Assembly: GCA_016874845.1 (NCBI GenBank)
Contig: VGSZ01000007.1
Coordinates: 1-54,981, forward strand
Source: Deltaproteobacteria bacterium
GTDB lineage: Bacteria; Myxococcota; UBA727; VGSZ01
Direction: 5' to 3'
DNA: 54,981 nt
This document shows positions 20,108 through 28,730 of this stretch, in pieces; position 1 is the stretch's first letter, and each line of letters starts with the position of its first letter. The translations under genes and the position numbers were made by a program. The notes under the pieces are model-generated. The model was not told the origin of the DNA. It searched no databases and saw only the letters and a list, made by a program, of their open reading frames with translations.

Positions 20108-20312
20108 CTCACCCGCGGCTTCGCCGCTGCTCTCTCCCTGCGCCGGGAGAGGGCTCTCCCTCGCGCAGCATGGCGACAGGAAGCGGCGCTGCTGAACACG
20201 AACGTCAACAGCCGTTCCCCCAGAACTCCCAGGGCTGGAGAAGGGGTCAGGGAATGCCAGCGGATGAGGGTCCGGTCCGGCGCAAGCGCTGAACCCGACG
20301 ATGCTCGTCGAG
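20108..20312. repeat. Dispersed intergenic repeat, copy A
   Basis: This shares long blocks with copy B (32282-32454): CTCACCCGCGGCTTCGCCGCTG, ATGGCGACAGGAAG[CT]GGCGC, and GATGAGGGTCCGGTCCGGCG. The blocks are the same; the hairpin between them is different (here CTCTCCC-TGCGCC-GGGAGAG). It lies between the H1-like gene and the small lipoprotein gene, with no ORF of its own. Elsewhere in this gap, 19967-20107 and 20313-20327, I see nothing. Confidence 0.85.
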
Positions 20313-20327
20313 CCTTTCAGGGACCCT

Positions 20328-20780
20328 TCAGAGATCGATGACTGCAGAGTCGGCGTCCGCGGGCGGGGCGGCGCCGACGGCGCGGTCGAGGCAGCCATCA
20401 CGGGCACGCACGCCGAAGCCGTGACGCCAGCTGTCGTCGCCGGCCCGGACCTCGACAAGGAAGTAGGGCTCGGCGCCGACCCACGCCGGCTCGACGCGCT
20501 CGACGAGCAGGTCCCCGCGGCGCAGGGCCGGGCGCAGCAGCTCACGGGCGCGGGCCAGGCCGTCATCGCTGGTGTCGCAGAAGCGCGCGAGGACCGCCGC
20601 TTCGTCGCCGCGCGCGAGGGCGGCGAGGGCCGCCGCGAAGACGGCGCGGGCAGCGACGTCGGAGGACACGGCAAGATCGCGGGCATCGCCAACGCTGCGC
20701 GTGCACGCCCCGCCGGCTGCCACCACGACGAAGGCCAGCGCGACGGCCAGAGCGACGACGCGGACGCGAGCAGGGGTCAT
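20328..20780 (-). CDS. Small lipoprotein of unknown function
   Basis: 150 aa. The N-terminus RVRVVALAVALAFVVVAAGGAC is a signal peptide with a lipobox ending in Cys. The mature part (helix AVSSDVAARAVFAAALAALARGDEAAVLARFCD, then strands DLLVERVEPAWVGAEPYFLVEVRAGDDSWRHGFGVRARDG) resembles a small periplasmic domain of the SnoaL/DUF4878 kind, but I do not claim the family. Its ATG overlaps the stop of the upstream lipoprotein gene (ATGA), so it belongs to the three-gene tetR operon. Confidence 0.75.
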   Translation of the reverse strand: MTPARVRVVALAVALAFVVVAAGGACTRSVGDARDLAVSSDVAARAVFAAALAALARGDEAAVLARFCDTSDDGLARARELLRPALRRGDLLVERVEPAWVGAEPYFLVEVRAGDDSWRHGFGVRARDGCLDRAVGAAPPADADSAVIDL

Positions 20781-21640
20781 CCGTCATTCCGCGGCAGCGG
20801 CGAGCGGCGCGGCAGACGGTCGTCGTCCTGGGCGTCGAGCACGTCGGCGCAGGTGGCGTCGTCGGCCAGCCGGGCGTCGACGGACCACGATTGCCGCGGG
20901 TCGGGGTGGGGAGTCCGCTCGGATTCGGTCTTCAGCAGGTCGCTGGTGGCGTCGAGGACGACGCCTTCTTTCTTCACGCGGCTGAGGCCGAGGGACTGGT
21001 CTTCGCTGCGCACGACGCCGGCCTGATCGACGGTCTTGCGCTGGGCGACGTAGATCTGGCCGACGGCGAGCCCAGTGGCCTCGATGGTGGTGCCCGGGTT
21101 CCTGTCGTCGTCCATGTCGTAATAGACGACGCTGGTCTTGTCGGTGGGCAGCGGCTCGTCGTCGGGCAGATCGCGCACCGCCCAATATTCGCGGTAGGTC
21201 TCGCGAGTGAAGCTGCCGCTCTCGTGGTCGACGCGCAGCACGGCGTTGGCCGGCGGAATCGCCACGAGCGTCACCTCGGGGACGATGGTGAGCAGCCCCG
21301 CCGTCTCGAAGTTCTCGACGCCGCAGACGGTGATGTGCTCGTCGTAGACCGCCGGATCGTCGTCGTTGCCGCGCCACGTGCGCACCACCAGCGACGCGGT
21401 GATGCCGCCGGTGTCGATCTTTCCGAACACCGGCACCTCGGCCTGGTCGACGGCGGTGGATTGCAGACCGAAGACGCCCGCCAGACTGCCCGGCTCGACG
21501 GCGACTCCGTCGAGGCCGAGGGCGTCGTCTTCATAGGGCTCGGCGCAGCCCGCGCCGAATCCCGGGACGGCGAGCAGCCCTGCGCCGAGGCCAGCGACGA
21601 CGACGCGAACGAAGGGCCTCGGGCGATTCGTGCCGCTCAT
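20777..21640 (-). CDS. Lipoprotein of unknown function, second gene of tetR operon
   Basis: 287 aa. The start at 21640 (MSGTNRPRPFVRVVVAG) gives a signal peptide ending GFGAGCAE, a lipoprotein Cys. The mature part is all-beta in look (VFGKIDTGGITASLVVRTWRG, YDEHITVCGVENFETAGLLTIVPEVTLVAI) with a long loop-rich C-terminal half and DRNPGTTIEATGLAVGQIYVAQRK. I do not recognise the family. The track ORF runs upstream to 22327 only as a shadow of tetR. Both ends overlap neighbours by ATGA (with tetR at 21637-21640 and with the small lipoprotein at 20777-20780). Confidence 0.75.
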   Translation of the reverse strand: MSGTNRPRPFVRVVVAGLGAGLLAVPGFGAGCAEPYEDDALGLDGVAVEPGSLAGVFGLQSTAVDQAEVPVFGKIDTGGITASLVVRTWRGNDDDPAVYDEHITVCGVENFETAGLLTIVPEVTLVAIPPANAVLRVDHESGSFTRETYREYWAVRDLPDDEPLPTDKTSVVYYDMDDDRNPGTTIEATGLAVGQIYVAQRKTVDQAGVVRSEDQSLGLSRVKKEGVVLDATSDLLKTESERTPHPDPRQSWSVDARLADDATCADVLDAQDDDRLPRRSPLPRNDG

Positions 21641-22305
21641 GCGGTCGCCTCGTGATCGCAGGGGAACGCCGGGCGGTCGCGCGTCTCGGACGACAACAGC
21701 AGGCCGGCGGCGAGGTCGACGAGGTGGTCGCCGACGACGCGCTCGGCGTCGGCGGCGGTGGCGGCGCCGGTGATCACGCGCAGCTCGTCCTCGCCGCAGA
21801 TGGCGTAGCGCGCCACTAGCTGCACCAGCGTCTGCATCGCCAGCCGGGCCCGCAACGGCGGCACGCCCAGCAGCGGGGCCAGGACCTGCTCGGCGTCGGC
21901 GAGCCCCGGACGCAGCAGGGACTCGATGCGCTCCTGCGGCAGGCCGCCGTGGTCGAGCACCATCCGCAGGATGATCCGGTGCGCCACCCGGTGCGCACAC
22001 GCGAATGCCCACGCCCGACGCACCATCCGCGACAGCAATTCGGCCCGGCTCACCCCCGGGGCCGACGACGACAACAGCTCGACCCGCAGCGCCGCCAGCT
22101 CGTCGTCCATCGCCTGCACGCACGCGGCGTACAGGCCGTCCTTGCTGCCGAAGTAGTGCAGCACCGTCGCCAACGACACCCTCGCCCGCGCCGCCACGTC
22201 GCGCACCGTCGTGCCCTCGATGCCCCGCTCGGACACCAGCCCCACCGCCGCCGCCAGGATGCGGGCGCGGGTCGCGTCGGCGTCGGCAGCGACGGGGCGG
22301 GCCAT
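21637..22305 (-). CDS. TetR-family transcriptional regulator
   Basis: 222 aa. The N-terminal helix-turn-helix TTVRDVAARARVSLATVLHYFGSKDGLYAACV is a clear TetR signature at residues 30-60. The C-terminal ligand domain is divergent (GLADAEQVLAPLLGVPPLRARLAMQTLVQLVARYAICG). The start at 22305 fits the family; the track adds 31 residues. It overlaps the first lipoprotein gene by ATGA and is divergent from the secreted protein at 22397. It may repress its own operon and the divergent gene through the AT-rich stretch at 22312-22340. Confidence 0.92.
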   Translation of the reverse strand: MARPVAADADATRARILAAAVGLVSERGIEGTTVRDVAARARVSLATVLHYFGSKDGLYAACVQAMDDELAALRVELLSSSAPGVSRAELLSRMVRRAWAFACAHRVAHRIILRMVLDHGGLPQERIESLLRPGLADAEQVLAPLLGVPPLRARLAMQTLVQLVARYAICGEDELRVITGAATAADAERVVGDHLVDLAAGLLLSSETRDRPAFPCDHEATA

Positions 22306-22311
22306 GCAGCG

Positions 22312-22340
22312 ATGATGAATCAAGCAACTGTTCAATTCAA
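22312..22340 (-). promoter_or_regulatory. AT-rich promoter/operator candidate upstream of tetR
   Basis: On the minus strand TTGAAT is followed after 17 bp by CATCAT, 6 nt before the tetR ATG. The spacer holds a partial palindrome (TGAATTGAAC ... GTTGCTTGATTCA), which could be the TetR operator. It stands out in a GC-rich background. The divergent gene could also use it. Confidence 0.4.
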
Positions 22341-22396
22341 GCGAGGCGGCGCGAGGGCGGTGGCGAAGGCGCACGCGGCGGGGCAGAAGGGGCGGC

Positions 22397-23158
22397 ATGA
22401 AGGTCGCGCGGTCGAAGGCTTCGTGGGTGCTCGTGATCGGGTTGTCGCTGGCGGCGACGGCGGCGCAGGCCTACCGGCCGTCGACGGCGTACGTGTTGAA
22501 CCGGGCGATGGAGCGCTCGGTGGAGCGGGGCACGAAGACGCTGAAGGTGCAGGCGACGGTGCAGGTCATGGGCGCGCCGGGCGCGGTGCGCGGCGAGTCG
22601 TTCGTCGAGCGGGTGTGGATCGCCGCCCCCGGGCAGCTGCGCCGCGAGACCGATGCCGACGACGGCATGCTGGTCGAGATCCGCGACGCCGGCCGCACGC
22701 TCACGAAGACCCCCGGCCAGCCCGACAAGGCGGGCAAGGGCGGCGTCGACGTGCTGCTCGACACCGTCGCGGTCATCCCGCCGGCGTCGGCGGTGGCCGA
22801 GCAGGTGCTCGCGTCGCTCAAGGCGCTGGGCATCAACACCGAGCTCACGTCGTACGCGCGCTTCGACGGCCGCGTCGCCGTCCTCGTCGGCAGCAAGCCG
22901 TGGGAGACCGACAAGCCGCAGGCCTGGTTCGACAAGGACACGCTGCTGCCCGTGCGCCTCGTGACGTTCGCCAAGGGAGCCGACGGCGCGCCGGTCAAGG
23001 TCGACGTGCGGTACCTCGGCTGGGGCTCGCCCGTCGGCGGCAACTGGTACCCCGCGGCCATCGAGCTCTGGCGCGGCGACAAGCTCGTGCGGCGCAGTGT
23101 CACCCAGTCCGTCGAGCGCAACGTCGCCGTCGACGCCAGCCGCTTTGCCCTGCGCTGA
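22397..23158 (+). CDS. Secreted LolA/LolB-fold-like protein
   Basis: 253 aa. Signal peptide MKVARSKASWVLVIGLSLAATAAQA. The mature part alternates strands and short helices (TLKVQATVQVMGAPGAVRGESFVERVWIAAPGQLRRETDADDG, RFDGRVAVLVGSKPWETDKPQAWFDKDTLLPVRLVTFAKG, VRYLGWGSPVGGNWYPAAIELWRGDKLVRRS). This is the general pattern of lipoprotein-carrier (LolA/LolB) or DUF4292-like domains that bind lipid in the periplasm. The family is an inference from pattern, not from a signature. It is divergent from the tetR operon, which may regulate it. Confidence 0.7.
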   Translation: MKVARSKASWVLVIGLSLAATAAQAYRPSTAYVLNRAMERSVERGTKTLKVQATVQVMGAPGAVRGESFVERVWIAAPGQLRRETDADDGMLVEIRDAGRTLTKTPGQPDKAGKGGVDVLLDTVAVIPPASAVAEQVLASLKALGINTELTSYARFDGRVAVLVGSKPWETDKPQAWFDKDTLLPVRLVTFAKGADGAPVKVDVRYLGWGSPVGGNWYPAAIELWRGDKLVRRSVTQSVERNVAVDASRFALR

Positions 23159-23354
23159 GCGGCGTCCGGGGGCGCGGGGTGTCCCCGTGTCCCCCGAAAA
23201 GGCCCGCGACGCCTGACACAGGCATGGGCGGGATCCCGCGACGGTTCCGCCTTTCGACCGATAAACGGCGTGGCACACTCAGAGATGCTGTCGTTTGCTC
23301 GTCGCTGGTCGCCGCCCTCGCGCGATCCCGGCGCGGGTGCCTGTCGAGGATCCC

Positions 23355-26033
23355 ATGCGCGCTGTCGTCCGCTCCCTCTCGCTGCTCGTCGTCGTCGCCG
23401 CCGGCCTCGTCGCCGCCGATGGCCGCGCCCAGACCTTCGCCGGCGCCCCCCTCGTGCCGGTGCTCGAGGCACGCGGACCCTTCCAGCACATCGTCGTCGG
23501 CGCGTCGGTGGTGGCGCCGGGCGGCGGGGCCACGCCGCCGTCGATCCTGTCGTCGGCGGGCGGCACGATCACGCTGCCGGCGAACGCGGCGGCGGCCAGC
23601 GGGCTGCTGTTCTGGTTCGGCTCGGGCACCGCGCCGGACACGTCGGTGGTGCTGCGCCTGCCCGACAACCGCGCGCTCACCATCGACGTCGACGCCACCA
23701 CCAACTGCCTGACGATCAACACCGACCCGGCGGCGCCGCCCGACAGCTTCGACTACTGGGAGTGCGTCGCCGACGTCACCGCCGACCTGCAGGCGCTGGG
23801 GACGCTGTCGGGCCAGTACCGCATCGAGTCCCTCGTCGTCGACCAGGGGACGCCGTGGTTCGTGCCCGACGCTGCGTGCGGCACGAGCACGCAGGCCTGC
23901 TCGGTCTACGTCGGCTCCTTCGCCCTCGTCGTGCTCTACGTCGACCCCGCCGATGCGAAGCCGCGGGTCACGCAGATCGCCAACGGCCTGCTGTTCAGCC
24001 AGTTCATCGGCGACGACGCCTCCGACGCGCTCCTGCCGTTCAAGCTGTTTGCCGGCGGCGGCGGGCGCGCCACCATCGTCGCCCTCGAGGGCGATCGCGA
24101 GTTCCCGGCGGCGGGCACCTGCAGCGCGACACGTGACGCCAGCGGCCGCTTCGTCGACGTCGATCGCCTCGACGCCTTCGACCGACCGGTGTGTGACTAC
24201 TTCACGCTCTGCCAGGGCAGCTGCGCCAGCGACCGCAACATCCTGCAGCTGACGCGCGCCGACCTCGACGTGTTCCTCGAGAACACCGCCAACCCCGCCG
24301 GCAACGTGTTCAACGAGACGGTCTCCACCGAGTTCACCGGGCAGGTGGTCGGCGTTGACGGCAACGAGCTGAACTCACTCGACATCGACGACTTCAGCCT
24401 GGCCGGCCGGCTGGCCCCCGGGCGCTACGACAACCTGCGCTTCGGCGTGCAGACCGGCGCCGACGCGGTGCTGCAGGCGCTGGTCGTCGTCAGCGTCGAC
24501 GACGGCGACACCGACGGCGACGGCATCTCGGACATCACCGAGGAGGGCGTGTGCGCCACCGTGGCCGGCGCGCGCGTGTGCCTCGACCCCGAGGACCCCG
24601 ACACCGACGGCGACGGCCTGCAGGACGGCGAAGAATTCTTCGGCGGCAACCCGGCGCTGCCGAACAACAACGTCACCGACCCCCTCGACGTCGACACCGA
24701 CGGCGACGGTCTGTGCGACGGCGGCCGCGGCGCCACCTTCGGCGGCGAGACCTGCGAAAACGGCGAGGACACCAACAGCAACGGCCTGCACGACGCCGCC
24801 GAGACGTCGCCCACCGACCCCGACAGCGACGACGACGGTCTGACCGACGGCGTCGAGGTGACCTCGCGCTACCCCGGCCCCGTCGACACCTTCGCCAGCC
24901 GCGACGGCGCCCAGACCAACCCGCTGAACCCCGACACCGACCGCGACGGCCTGCTCGACGGCAGCGAGGACACGAACCGCAACGGCGTGTTCGAGCCCGG
25001 CGCGCCCGGCGGCCCGCGCGAGACCAACCCCACCGACCCCGACACCGACGACGGCGGCGAGAGCGACGGCAGCGAGGCGCTAAACGGCCGCAACCCCGTC
25101 GACTTCCCCGACGACGACAACGGCCGCCTGGCCGACGATGACGGTGACGGTCTGCCCAACGGGCTCGAGGACGCCCACGACTGCCTCGACCGCAACAACC
25201 CCGACACCGACGGCGACGGTCTGCCCGACGGCGTCGAGGTCAACGGCCGCAACCCCACCGACCCGTGCAGCGGCGACAGCGACGGCGACGAAGTCGCTGA
25301 CGGCGCCGAAGACGCGAACGGCAACGGCGGCGTCGACGTCGGCGAGCTCAATCCTCGCGATCCCGACAGCGACGGCGACGGCCTGCAAGACGGCGTCGAG
25401 GACCGCGACCGCGACGGCGCCTTGGACGCCGGCGAGACCAACGGCGCCGACCCCGACACCGACCGCGACGGCCTGTGCGACGGCAGCGCCACGCTCGCCG
25501 GCGTGTGCGACGGTGGCGAGGACCGCGGCGACGACGGCGTGCGTGATCCCAGCGAGACCGATCCCCTCGACCCCGACAGCGACGACGACGGTCTGACCGA
25601 CGGCGACGAGGTGCGTGGCAGCTACCCCGGTCCCGTCGACGCCGACGCGACCCGCCCGGGCAGCCAGACCGACCCGCTGAACGCCGACAGCGACGGCGAC
25701 GGCGTGCAGGACGGCGTCGAGGATCAAGACCGCGACGGCTCGCAGGACGCCGGCGAGACCGACCCCACCGACCCCGACAGCGACGACGGCAGCGTCGGCG
25801 ACGGCGACGAGCAGCAAGACGGCACCGACCCCCTCGATCCCTCCGACGACGTCCCCGCCGAAGGCGAGGGCGAGGGCGAAGGCGCACCGCTGTCGCCGCC
25901 ACCGCCGCCCGAAGAGCCGCCGCCGCTCGACGTCGCGGGCAGCGCCGCCTACGCGTGCAGCACCGCCGGCGCCGACGCGGGGCTGCCCGTGCTGGGGCTG
26001 GCGCTGCTGCTCGTGCGACGTCGACGTCGCTGA
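23355..26033 (+). CDS. Large secreted protein with TSP3 repeats, Gly-Glu linker and MYXO-CTERM-like tail
   Basis: 892 aa. Signal peptide MRAVVRSLSLLVVVAAGLVAADGRAQ. Residues about 25-385 are a beta-rich exported domain with Cys pairs (AACGTSTQACSVYVGSFALVVLYVD), not identified further. Residues about 385-830 hold calcium-binding Asp repeats (DGDTDGDGISDITEEG, DTDGDGLPDGVEVNG, DSDGDGVQDGVEDQD). Then comes a short GEGEGEG linker, Pro run and the C-terminal CSTAGADAGLPVLGLALLLVRRRRR, which has the Cys, hydrophobic helix and Arg cluster of a MYXO-CTERM-type sorting signal. The start at 23355 has GAGG 5 nt upstream. The track adds 20 residues. It is probably a surface-exposed adhesin or matrix protein. 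Confidence 0.85.
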   Translation: MRAVVRSLSLLVVVAAGLVAADGRAQTFAGAPLVPVLEARGPFQHIVVGASVVAPGGGATPPSILSSAGGTITLPANAAAASGLLFWFGSGTAPDTSVVLRLPDNRALTIDVDATTNCLTINTDPAAPPDSFDYWECVADVTADLQALGTLSGQYRIESLVVDQGTPWFVPDAACGTSTQACSVYVGSFALVVLYVDPADAKPRVTQIANGLLFSQFIGDDASDALLPFKLFAGGGGRATIVALEGDREFPAAGTCSATRDASGRFVDVDRLDAFDRPVCDYFTLCQGSCASDRNILQLTRADLDVFLENTANPAGNVFNETVSTEFTGQVVGVDGNELNSLDIDDFSLAGRLAPGRYDNLRFGVQTGADAVLQALVVVSVDDGDTDGDGISDITEEGVCATVAGARVCLDPEDPDTDGDGLQDGEEFFGGNPALPNNNVTDPLDVDTDGDGLCDGGRGATFGGETCENGEDTNSNGLHDAAETSPTDPDSDDDGLTDGVEVTSRYPGPVDTFASRDGAQTNPLNPDTDRDGLLDGSEDTNRNGVFEPGAPGGPRETNPTDPDTDDGGESDGSEALNGRNPVDFPDDDNGRLADDDGDGLPNGLEDAHDCLDRNNPDTDGDGLPDGVEVNGRNPTDPCSGDSDGDEVADGAEDANGNGGVDVGELNPRDPDSDGDGLQDGVEDRDRDGALDAGETNGADPDTDRDGLCDGSATLAGVCDGGEDRGDDGVRDPSETDPLDPDSDDDGLTDGDEVRGSYPGPVDADATRPGSQTDPLNADSDGDGVQDGVEDQDRDGSQDAGETDPTDPDSDDGSVGDGDEQQDGTDPLDPSDDVPAEGEGEGEGAPLSPPPPPEEPPPLDVAGSAAYACSTAGADAGLPVLGLALLLVRRRRR

Positions 26034-26299
26034 CGCCGGACGCGTCGCGCGGCTCGCGGGCGCGGTCACGGCTCGGCCCCACAAGCAACGCCGCTGCCTG
26101 CTCTGCGACGCGACGCGAGGTGCGTGGCGACGCTGCGCGCGCGCGCAGCGATGGTCCGGCGTTCGTTCCAACAGGAACATGCGACCTTTGCCTACGTCAT
26201 CGACGATCGCAGCCGGGCGCGGTCAGGCGCGACGACGCGTGGGCACGGCGCGTGAGAGGCGCTCCGTACGGCGACGACCGCCGCACCAGGAGCCCCACG

Positions 26300-26944
26300 A
26301 TGAAGAACCTGCCGCCCCCGCCCTCGCGCCTCGACCGTGTCGCCATCGTCATCCAGCACGCCGAGGTGCTCGCTGACGAGGCCAGCGACGCCCGCCTGTT
26401 CGACATCGCCGACCGCCTGCGCCTGCTGGCCTCGCGGCTGGCCATCTACCTCGAGGAGGCCGAGACGACATCGACCCGCGTCGACGCCGCCCGCGCCCAC
26501 CGCCGCGAGCGCGCGACGCGCCTGCGCCAGGCGTCGACGCGCCTGGGCGTCGAGCTCGAGGAGCGCCTCGCCCCCGAGGACGCCGCCGGCCTCGTCGTCG
26601 GCTTGCGGCTGTCGCCCGACGCGGTGACGCGCTTCCGACTGAAGCGCCTGACCGAGGCGCAGCGCGCGCTGCTCGGCGAAGTCGCCGACGACTGCGAGCG
26701 CGCGCTGCTCGAGCTCGAGGTCGCCGACGACCGTGCCCTGGAGGCCACCGCCCACGCGTTCGTCACCCGCGTGCGCGCCCTCGACCGCGCCCACGCGCTG
26801 CGACGGCAGCTGCAGCGCGACAAGAACACGATCCTCGCCGCGCTGCCCGTCGATTCCGTCGCCGCCGCCCGCGTGCGCCGCTACGTCGTGCGCACGCGCT
26901 CGGCCGAGAGCTTCGGTCGCCGCGTCGAGCTCGACGCGGCGTGA
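26300..26944 (+). CDS. Coiled-coil hypothetical protein
   Basis: 214 aa with no signal peptide and no recognised domain. It is almost entirely helical: RLDRVAIVIQHAEVLADEASDARLFDIADRLRLLASRLAIYLEEAETT, RLRQASTRLGVELEERLAPEDAAGLVVGLRLSPDAV, ADDRALEATAHAFVTRVRALDRAHALRRQLQ. The start at 26300 has AGGAG 8 nt upstream. The 265-bp gap before it (26034-26299) shows no gene. A role is not assignable. It could be a small soluble partner of a regulatory protein. It is convergent with the sigma-factor-like gene. Confidence 0.7.
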   Translation: MKNLPPPPSRLDRVAIVIQHAEVLADEASDARLFDIADRLRLLASRLAIYLEEAETTSTRVDAARAHRRERATRLRQASTRLGVELEERLAPEDAAGLVVGLRLSPDAVTRFRLKRLTEAQRALLGEVADDCERALLELEVADDRALEATAHAFVTRVRALDRAHALRRQLQRDKNTILAALPVDSVAAARVRRYVVRTRSAESFGRRVELDAA

Positions 26945-27016
26945 AGCTCCGCGCCCCGCTCAAGTCGACGGCGCGAGCTCGGCGGCGACGAAGGCGCAGC
27001 AGCCCTCGTCGCCGCG

Positions 27017-28480
27017 TCATGGGACCCGGACCACGTGCACCGTGGCCTGCGGCGTCGCCTCGTCGTACATCGGCAGCGTCGTCAGCGTCGCCACGTCGAC
27101 GCCGGCGTGGACGCTCGCTGCGAGGTGCGACGCGGCCTCGCTCGCCCGTCGACGCAGCGCGGGCAGGTCGTCGCCCCAGACGACGAAGAAGCGCTCGGCG
27201 ACGCGGCCATTGTCGAGCACGACAGGGCTGGCGAGCGCGCGCGGCCCGGCCGCAAGGCGGCCTTCGGTGCGCGTGACGTCGTCCTCGGCGACCCAGGTAG
27301 TGACGTCGCCGTCGCCGTCCACGCCGACGACGACCATCGCGCGCCGCGGCAGATCGGTGACGACGAGCTGGAACTGGTCGCGGGCGCGCAGCGGCTCGCC
27401 GTCGCGGCCGGCGCGGGCGCCCCCGTCGGCGGTCTTCACGATGAACGACAGCGAGGCCGTCGGCGCGCTGCCCATGGTGCTCGTGGCGGTGTCGGCGCCG
27501 CGGTCTGGCGGGACTTCGATGGCCTGCACGGCGACGAAGAGCGCAACGCTGGCGGCGGCGGCGGCGGCCACCAGCGGCCCGCTGACGAGGGCGCGCAGCG
27601 TGGCGACGACGCGGGCGAGGCCGGTGGCCTCCTGCGCGCGCAAGCGCTGGAGGCCGACGAGGAGCGCCGCCGGCGGGTGGGTGGCGAGGAACGCGCGGTC
27701 GGCGGCGACGACCTCGGAGTGCACGGCGGCGAGGGTCGCGTCAGCCTCGAGAGCGGCCTGCACGCGGGCTGCGGCGGCGCCCCTCAGCTCGAGCTCGCCG
27801 CAGGCGTAGCGCTCGATGTCGAACAGCGTGACGCCGCCGCGATCGACCAGCCCGTCGTCGCCGGCGTGGTCGAGCCGGGGCAGCGCGATCGTCGGAGCGC
27901 GCGGCGCGCTGGTCTGCGGGTCGTGCAAGGGGACGTCGCGTCTGCGTGAGGCGTCGACGAAGACGACGCCGGGCACATGGGCCTGCAGCTCGGCGCGGCA
28001 CAGCGCAACGAACGCGCGCAGCCGCTCGTGCAGCGTCGACGCCGCGAGGTCCGCCCGGGCGCAGAGCTCCTGCGGCCTCTGCTCGTCGACGAAGGCCCAC
28101 GTGGCGAGCGCGGCGAGCGGCGGGTCGACCGCGGCGCTGCGGGCCAGGCACAGGCGCAACAGCTCGCGGTGCTCGGTGAGCAAGACGGCGCCGTCGGCGT
28201 GGGCGGCGGCGTGGGCGACGGCATCTTGGAGCTGCGCGGGCCCCGGGGCGGGCGCGGCGCGCAGCGCGTCGAGGCAATGCAGCGTGGCGAGGCCCGTCAG
28301 CCACGTCAGCGGGCTCTCGTCGTGCCGGGCGCCGTCGAGCGGTCGGAGCGCCGCGACGAAGACCGCGTGCAGCGCGTCCACGGCCTCCTGCTCGTGGCGC
28401 AGCAGGTACAGGCACCGCGCGTACACGCGACCGCCGTACGTCCGGTACAGGCTCACCAGACGCTGCTCGGCCTCGGGCAT
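27017..28480 (-). CDS. ECF sigma factor-like protein fused to anti-sigma-like membrane domain
   Basis: 487 aa from the ATG at 28480. Residues 1-75 look like sigma region 2 (RLVSLYRTYGGRVYARCLYLLRHEQEAVDALHAVFVAALRPL, WLTGLATLHCLDALR). Residues about 100-165 look like region 4 (LCARADLAASTLHERLRAFVALCRAEL). Residues about 218-275 (LFDIERYACGELELRGAAAARVQAALEADATL) match the start of the short anti-sigma/DUF-type proteins that usually sit in the next gene. Residues 301-320 form a membrane helix, and the rest is an exported beta-type domain (SLSFIVKTADGG, FQLVVTDLPRRAMVVVGVDGDGDVTTWV). One polypeptide thus seems to hold both regulator halves. The start could be GTG at 28495. A missed stop between two genes is an alternative. 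Confidence 0.72.
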   Translation of the reverse strand: MPEAEQRLVSLYRTYGGRVYARCLYLLRHEQEAVDALHAVFVAALRPLDGARHDESPLTWLTGLATLHCLDALRAAPAPGPAQLQDAVAHAAAHADGAVLLTEHRELLRLCLARSAAVDPPLAALATWAFVDEQRPQELCARADLAASTLHERLRAFVALCRAELQAHVPGVVFVDASRRRDVPLHDPQTSAPRAPTIALPRLDHAGDDGLVDRGGVTLFDIERYACGELELRGAAAARVQAALEADATLAAVHSEVVAADRAFLATHPPAALLVGLQRLRAQEATGLARVVATLRALVSGPLVAAAAAASVALFVAVQAIEVPPDRGADTATSTMGSAPTASLSFIVKTADGGARAGRDGEPLRARDQFQLVVTDLPRRAMVVVGVDGDGDVTTWVAEDDVTRTEGRLAAGPRALASPVVLDNGRVAERFFVVWGDDLPALRRRASEAASHLAASVHAGVDVATLTTLPMYDEATPQATVHVVRVP

Positions 28481-28730
28481 CTTCAGGTTCGACACCGCAG
28501 GGAGCCTCGCACGGAAGAAGACGACGGCGGGATCCGCCGGCCAGGCGCCTTCGCCGACGTCGTCACTGCCGGCGCGGAGCGCCGCACCAGCGCGTCGGGT
28601 GCGGCCACAAAAAAGCAGCGGCGCGACGGTCGAAGATCTGGTCGAAAACTTGGAGAACGGCGCCGCCGGACGCATGGTGTCTCCGCGTGGAGACTGCCGG
28701 AGCCAGCCGGTGCCACGCGAAAGGACGCCA

